Shown here: in pieces, positions 60,216-64,000 of the stretch
Layout of the letters: each line of letters begins with the position of its first letter
Position numbering within the stretch: position 1 is the first letter of the stretch
Assembly (NCBI GenBank): GCA_036571765.1
Contig: BROE01000016.1
Location: forward strand, 8,994,892 to 9,058,891
Source: Plecoglossus altivelis
Taxonomy: Eukaryota > Chordata > Actinopteri > Osmeriformes > Plecoglossidae
DNA: 64,000 nt
Direction: 5' to 3'
Position numbers and translations under genes: made by a program
Notes under the pieces: generated by a model
Database searches by the model: none
What the model was told of the DNA's origin: nothing
Seen by the model: the letters and a program-made list of their open reading frames with translations, nothing else

Positions 60216-60938
60216 TTAGGGCTGTCCTGCCTTGCCCCCTCGTCCCCGAAATATCTTCCCTTGATGATATGGATATCTACATTTTCTCCATGCCAGTGTG
60301 TGTGAATGTAATCATCGTATATGCATAGGCCACTGACAGAGTTATGTGAAGAGGCTCTGCACACGCAGAGTGCAGATAAATATGAATCAAAGCTGACAGT
60401 TGGAATACTCCACCTCCCAGAATGCTTCGGTGTGTTAGCTTTGTTTGTTGTTTGCGCCACTCTTGACCTTACAAACAGTGCTGCGTTTGACACACTCCCG
60501 AAAGTTAGAATCTAGGAGAATTTCATGTGTTTCAGCCATTACGCTGTGAAACCCATTCTAGCGCTCGCCTTGAATCCTGATGGGTGGAGTGGGAGAGGGT
60601 GAAAGAGTACCTATTGTAAACTCGTGTTTGTTTTTCTTCCTCCCGTGGCAAGATAAAGCCACAGATCTGTTTGTCTGATAACTGGCCAAGCAGCTCTCAG
60701 TCTGACTTCAGCCTCCCCTCTCCTCCTCTCTGCTACTTCCACTCCTCCCCCTAAAAACCCACACTGCAATGTTAGTGCCCCCCAAAAGAATAGAGGGGGT
60801 GATAATGGTATGCGAAGGGGGGGAAAACGAAGAGAAAGGAGAAGGAAAAGAGAAATAACTCCCCCTACCCCCTCCTAAAGTCCCTTCTTCTCCACACTTG
60901 AACAATAGACAAGCAGATATAACCTTATAATTGCTGGA

Positions 60939-60973
60939 GGGGGGGTGGGGGGGGGGGGGGGGGGGGGGGGGGG
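60939..60973. repeat. poly-G run (27 G, one T interruption upstream)
   Basis: GGGGGGG-T followed by 27 consecutive G, the second very long G homopolymer in the window. Confidence 0.9.
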
Positions 60974-62150
60974 CTGGTTTCTCGAGAGCATATCAAGTGT
61001 GTCTGCGTTAAGGAGCCTTCAGGTCGTTTCCAGCTTTAGCAACCTGGTGGGTTATCCTTTACAATACAAGCTGGGATATTTGACTTAATCAGCAAAGCTT
61101 TATCATGTACTTATATGTGTATATTCCACAAAGTGAAAACCAATCAAGGCTTGACCACTTTCTGACATTGGCTATAAACTGGGTTGTCTACATTGTGAAC
61201 CTTTTTCATGTCAAACTTCAACCCAAATAAACACAAACTGAAGTGTTCTTTGCAACTCTAACCTCAAACAAAGCCACTTCTTTTCATTTCCTTTTTTTGA
61301 TGTCCCCCCCCCCCCCTTAAAAAAAATCTGAACCCACAACTAGACATTGTAATGATACGTTTCGTGTTTCCTTGCTGTTAGGTTTGCTCAGCGAGTGAAG
61401 CTCACTGGGATGTTCTCGGTGAATCCCTTTGAGACGTCTGTTTGTGACAGTCCTATTGAAGGCGACTCGCAGGGGGTTAAGAGGGAGAGAAACTTTCCAT
61501 TAGCTAAGTACACATGTGTTAAGCTAGGTTATTGTTGACTTAGCCAAAGAAACCACTATGCCTCAGAGACATCCACAGCTACCCATCCTGAATAACACAG
61601 AACATGAGCCAAAACATCCACAGCTACTTCATCCAAGTATTTCCATGTCACTATACAACTATACAAGTAGGCTGTGACATAATATGGTAATGGCTGGTCT
61701 CATTATTAACATATTATACATGTCCACAATTCATTTGAATATGAATGCATGTTGTACAACATTTCACCAACATTATTCAAATGAACCCTGTTTCTAAACT
61801 GAGGAGCACACAAAACTCCATCGTTCTGTAGAGGAAAACGTTATCAAATGTATATATTAAACTTTCCCCCATATTCATATTCTTTGAAGTCTCCCCGGCC
61901 TTAATTTGCTTAATCAGAATCACCCCTACTTGCTATTCTGCAACTATAATGAAGAGACCAAGAAAACACACAAGTCACGTGGTCGAGTCTTTGTATCACT
62001 TGTTGAATCCTCAACAGCCGCCTGCATTCCCTCCTAATGGAAAAGGGGGCCGGGGAGAACGGCAGGGGGTGCAGAGGAGGGCTAACCCTCACCCGCTCTT
62101 CCTTTCAACTCCAAAGTCTTCCATTACCAACAATCACAGCAATAACTTAC

Positions 62151-62187
62151 CAGGTTTTGTCCTCCGAACCCGGGTATGGGCGCTAAA
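62151..62187 (-). other. splice-bounded 37-nt segment (candidate cryptic or poison exon)
   Basis: On the transcript strand a long pyrimidine tract (CTCTCTCCAACTCTCCCTCG) and TCTCACACAG precede TTTAGCGCCCATACCCGGGT and a further 17 nt ending AAACCTG, then GTAAGTTATT, a strong donor. At 37 nt (3n+1), insertion in phase 0 before exon 7 would shift frame and reach a TGA inside exon 7. It could be a cryptic pair, an NMD-linked exon or chance. Confidence 0.25.
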
Positions 62188-63339
62188 CTGTGTGAGACGA
62201 GGGAGAGTTGGAGAGAGTGTGTCTGCCAGGCTAAATTTGGCCTAATTTGATGCATACTCAACTAGGAGAGATTAGCGATAGCAGCCTTCTGATTAGGGAA
62301 AATACTCGCTGACCCCCCTCGGTCAGGCTTTCCATTGAGTCATAGGGTAAGAGGTCACCCTTTTGACCGCCAGAGTTACCTAAACTAACATTGCCGGATC
62401 CCAATGACCTGGAAACCGGTACTTGTACAGCTAAACAGTGCCGATTGTTGGAAAGAAAATACCCTGATAACCCCATCAACAACAATTTAATATATACTGC
62501 AAATATTAGACGTGTACTCACAATAGGGCTTAAAAACAGAGACAAATTACAGAACCAACCTTTACTCAAGATCTACCAATTGATGCCCCTTCAACAATAA
62601 ATCACAGTTCTTGAATCATGATCCCAAAACTACCACCCAAAATTGCTTTAGTTGTTCAATTCAATTTTCAGCAATTCCCTCACAATAAAGAGAATCCCTT
62701 TCAATTCAAAATCCAAACAATATGACCGTCGAGTACATTTTGCTAATAATTTCAAACCTCTTCAGTCCAGAACCAGCAAAAGGAAGAGAAAAAAACGATT
62801 GTATTCCAATTATTCTCAGCCCCACTTCAGCCTGTGTACCTCAATTTAGGAGAAGAGCTCTCTAGATTTAGAGTGAGTCCTCTACACTGTTAGTGGAGTC
62901 AACTCAACACACTAGGGTTTGAGCCCTCAGAGTTCATTAGCAAAGTGCCGTGTCCCCTCCTTGTGCTATCTATGCAATTAAACACAACTGTGCAAACGCC
63001 GTACTGTGGATCCTTGGGAACACCTCCAACTTCTCCCTTAAAATCAGGCCTGGAAATATATGTGCGTGGGTGTGTGAAAACTATGAAAACAGGTTATGAA
63101 CAAATGTCCTTCTAGTATCTTCTGAATATGGTATGGGTACCTTTGGCCATCCATGCGTTTACAAAACAATAGTCTTTAACGAAAGATATCAGGAGGCTGT
63201 AATGAGCAGCCTATGTATTGGAAAAGGTCTAGGGAGAGGCAAGTAATGGGTTAAGGAATCCCAACTGGAGCTAACCAGTCACTCCACTCACATCGCACCT
63301 GAGGGGGGTGCTGCATTTATCAGTTCAGCCCGAAGTACA

Positions 63340-63435
63340 AACACACACACACGCACAAATGTGCATGTGTGCTCTTACACTTTGGCACACACATATGCAC
63401 ACACACACACACATGCACACATACACACACACACA
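63340..63435. repeat. interrupted (CA)n cluster
   Basis: CA-rich sequence with ATGCACAC and TTGGCACAC interruptions. Confidence 0.93.
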
Positions 63436-64000
63436 AAGACACGGACAAACATGCATCCAGGAAGAGAAGGGTGAGCCCAAACTGGCTCGGCTACATTCAC
63501 AAGCCAGCGCAGAGACTCTGACTCTTCCGCCCGCCTCTCAGCTATGCTCAGCACTATGGATAGGGGCCTGCGTCGTTCGTTAGCCTCCTACATAAACTAT
63601 GTGAGTCTAGAATAACAATATGGAGAAGAACAATGAAACAGTCGGAACATTATTGAAACCATGCTTGGTGCACATCTAGAAAGTCAGTAGTGCCGGACCT
63701 TCGAGTTTAATCAATTCAAAACAGCCTAGTATTTTCCCCTCTGACGTTTTTTCTGCAACAGTCGCCTCGCTGGAATAAATTGGTTTATGAATAAATGAGC
63801 CTGCATTTCTCCCTCTTGTTAACATAGTTTTTGTGCAAATTCTCAACATTTTCCTAGTCCAATTCAACTTTATACCCGAGGGCATATGTTATATACATAT
63901 GGAACAAGATAATGCACACACAACGCAAACTCGTTGGGTGTCAACCAGTAACAATCGCAACCACATTAGTCTCACAAAAATAATAAACACCGAATATTTA

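Larger units (their letters stand above)
56537..64000 (-). other. meis1: part of meis1 intron 6, open at the right edge
   Basis: A CT-rich tract and CTCACAG acceptor at the left end define the intron. I searched the transcript strand for the expected exon 6 words (LVIDDREG, SDSEDITRSANLTDQ) and did not find them. Repeats: GT+GA (57027-57117), CA (57708-57777), GA/CT (59421-59606), G-run (60947-60973) and CA (63340-63435). Repeat-free blocks: 57780-59260, 59870-60700 and 60980-63330. A splice-bounded 37-nt segment at 62151-62187 is described separately. Confidence 0.8.

Noticed and set aside
56537..64000. Search for meis1 exon 6
   Set aside because: No transcript-strand match to the expected LVIDDREG or SDSEDITRSANLTDQ words; the exon probably lies beyond the right edge.

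Overview
The window is vertebrate genomic DNA, almost certainly from a ray-finned fish. It holds the 3' half of one gene, meis1, on the minus strand. Meis1 is a TALE-class homeodomain transcription factor that partners PBX and HOX proteins. I base the vertebrate/teleost call on three things: the meis1 exons with consensus splice sites, very dense CA/GT, GA/CT and CCCT simple repeats, and a retroelement tail of a type common in fish. No bacterial, viral or other complete protein-coding gene is supported.

Layout, in transcript order from high to low coordinates. 64000-56537 is part of intron 6. Exon 7 is 56536-56425 (Ser/Gly-rich linker). Exon 8 is 38982-38837 (acidic linker, homeodomain helix 1). 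Exon 9 is 22907-22831 (three-residue loop, helix 2, start of helix 3). Exon 10 is 11469-11411 (rest of the recognition helix). Exon 11 is 9179-9090 (C-terminal region). Exon 12 is 8210-8113 (tail ending in EGQWHYM, stop at 8154-8152, then a short untranslated stretch). Exon 13 starts at 3271 and is mostly 3'UTR. Exons 7-12 total 543 coding nt, exactly 181 codons with the stop, and every junction keeps frame. Exons 1-6, which encode the PBX-interacting N-terminal domain, lie beyond the right edge. Exon numbers follow the 13-exon mammalian MEIS1 scheme as I remember it.

The interesting biology is at the C-terminal splice module, 3.2-11.5 kb. Intron 10 has a GC donor (AG|GCAAGT). Reading through that donor gives an in-frame 29-residue basic tail whose stop codon overlaps an AATAAA. 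The same intron holds a candidate 12-nt in-frame microexon with a strong donor, followed by G-runs in the transcript. Exon 13, which in mammals encodes the long alternative C-terminus, appears frame-shifted, so skipping exon 12 would give only a short new tail. A 24-bp minisatellite forms most of the pyrimidine-rich region upstream of the exon 10 acceptor. Intron 10 also carries a near-perfect ~586-bp duplication across a 10-N gap, most likely an assembly artefact.

Most of the rest is intron: microsatellites and minisatellites separated by single-copy, often AT-rich blocks with homeodomain-type motifs. Some of these blocks are probably conserved enhancers, which meis1 introns are known to contain, but conservation cannot be tested from one sequence.
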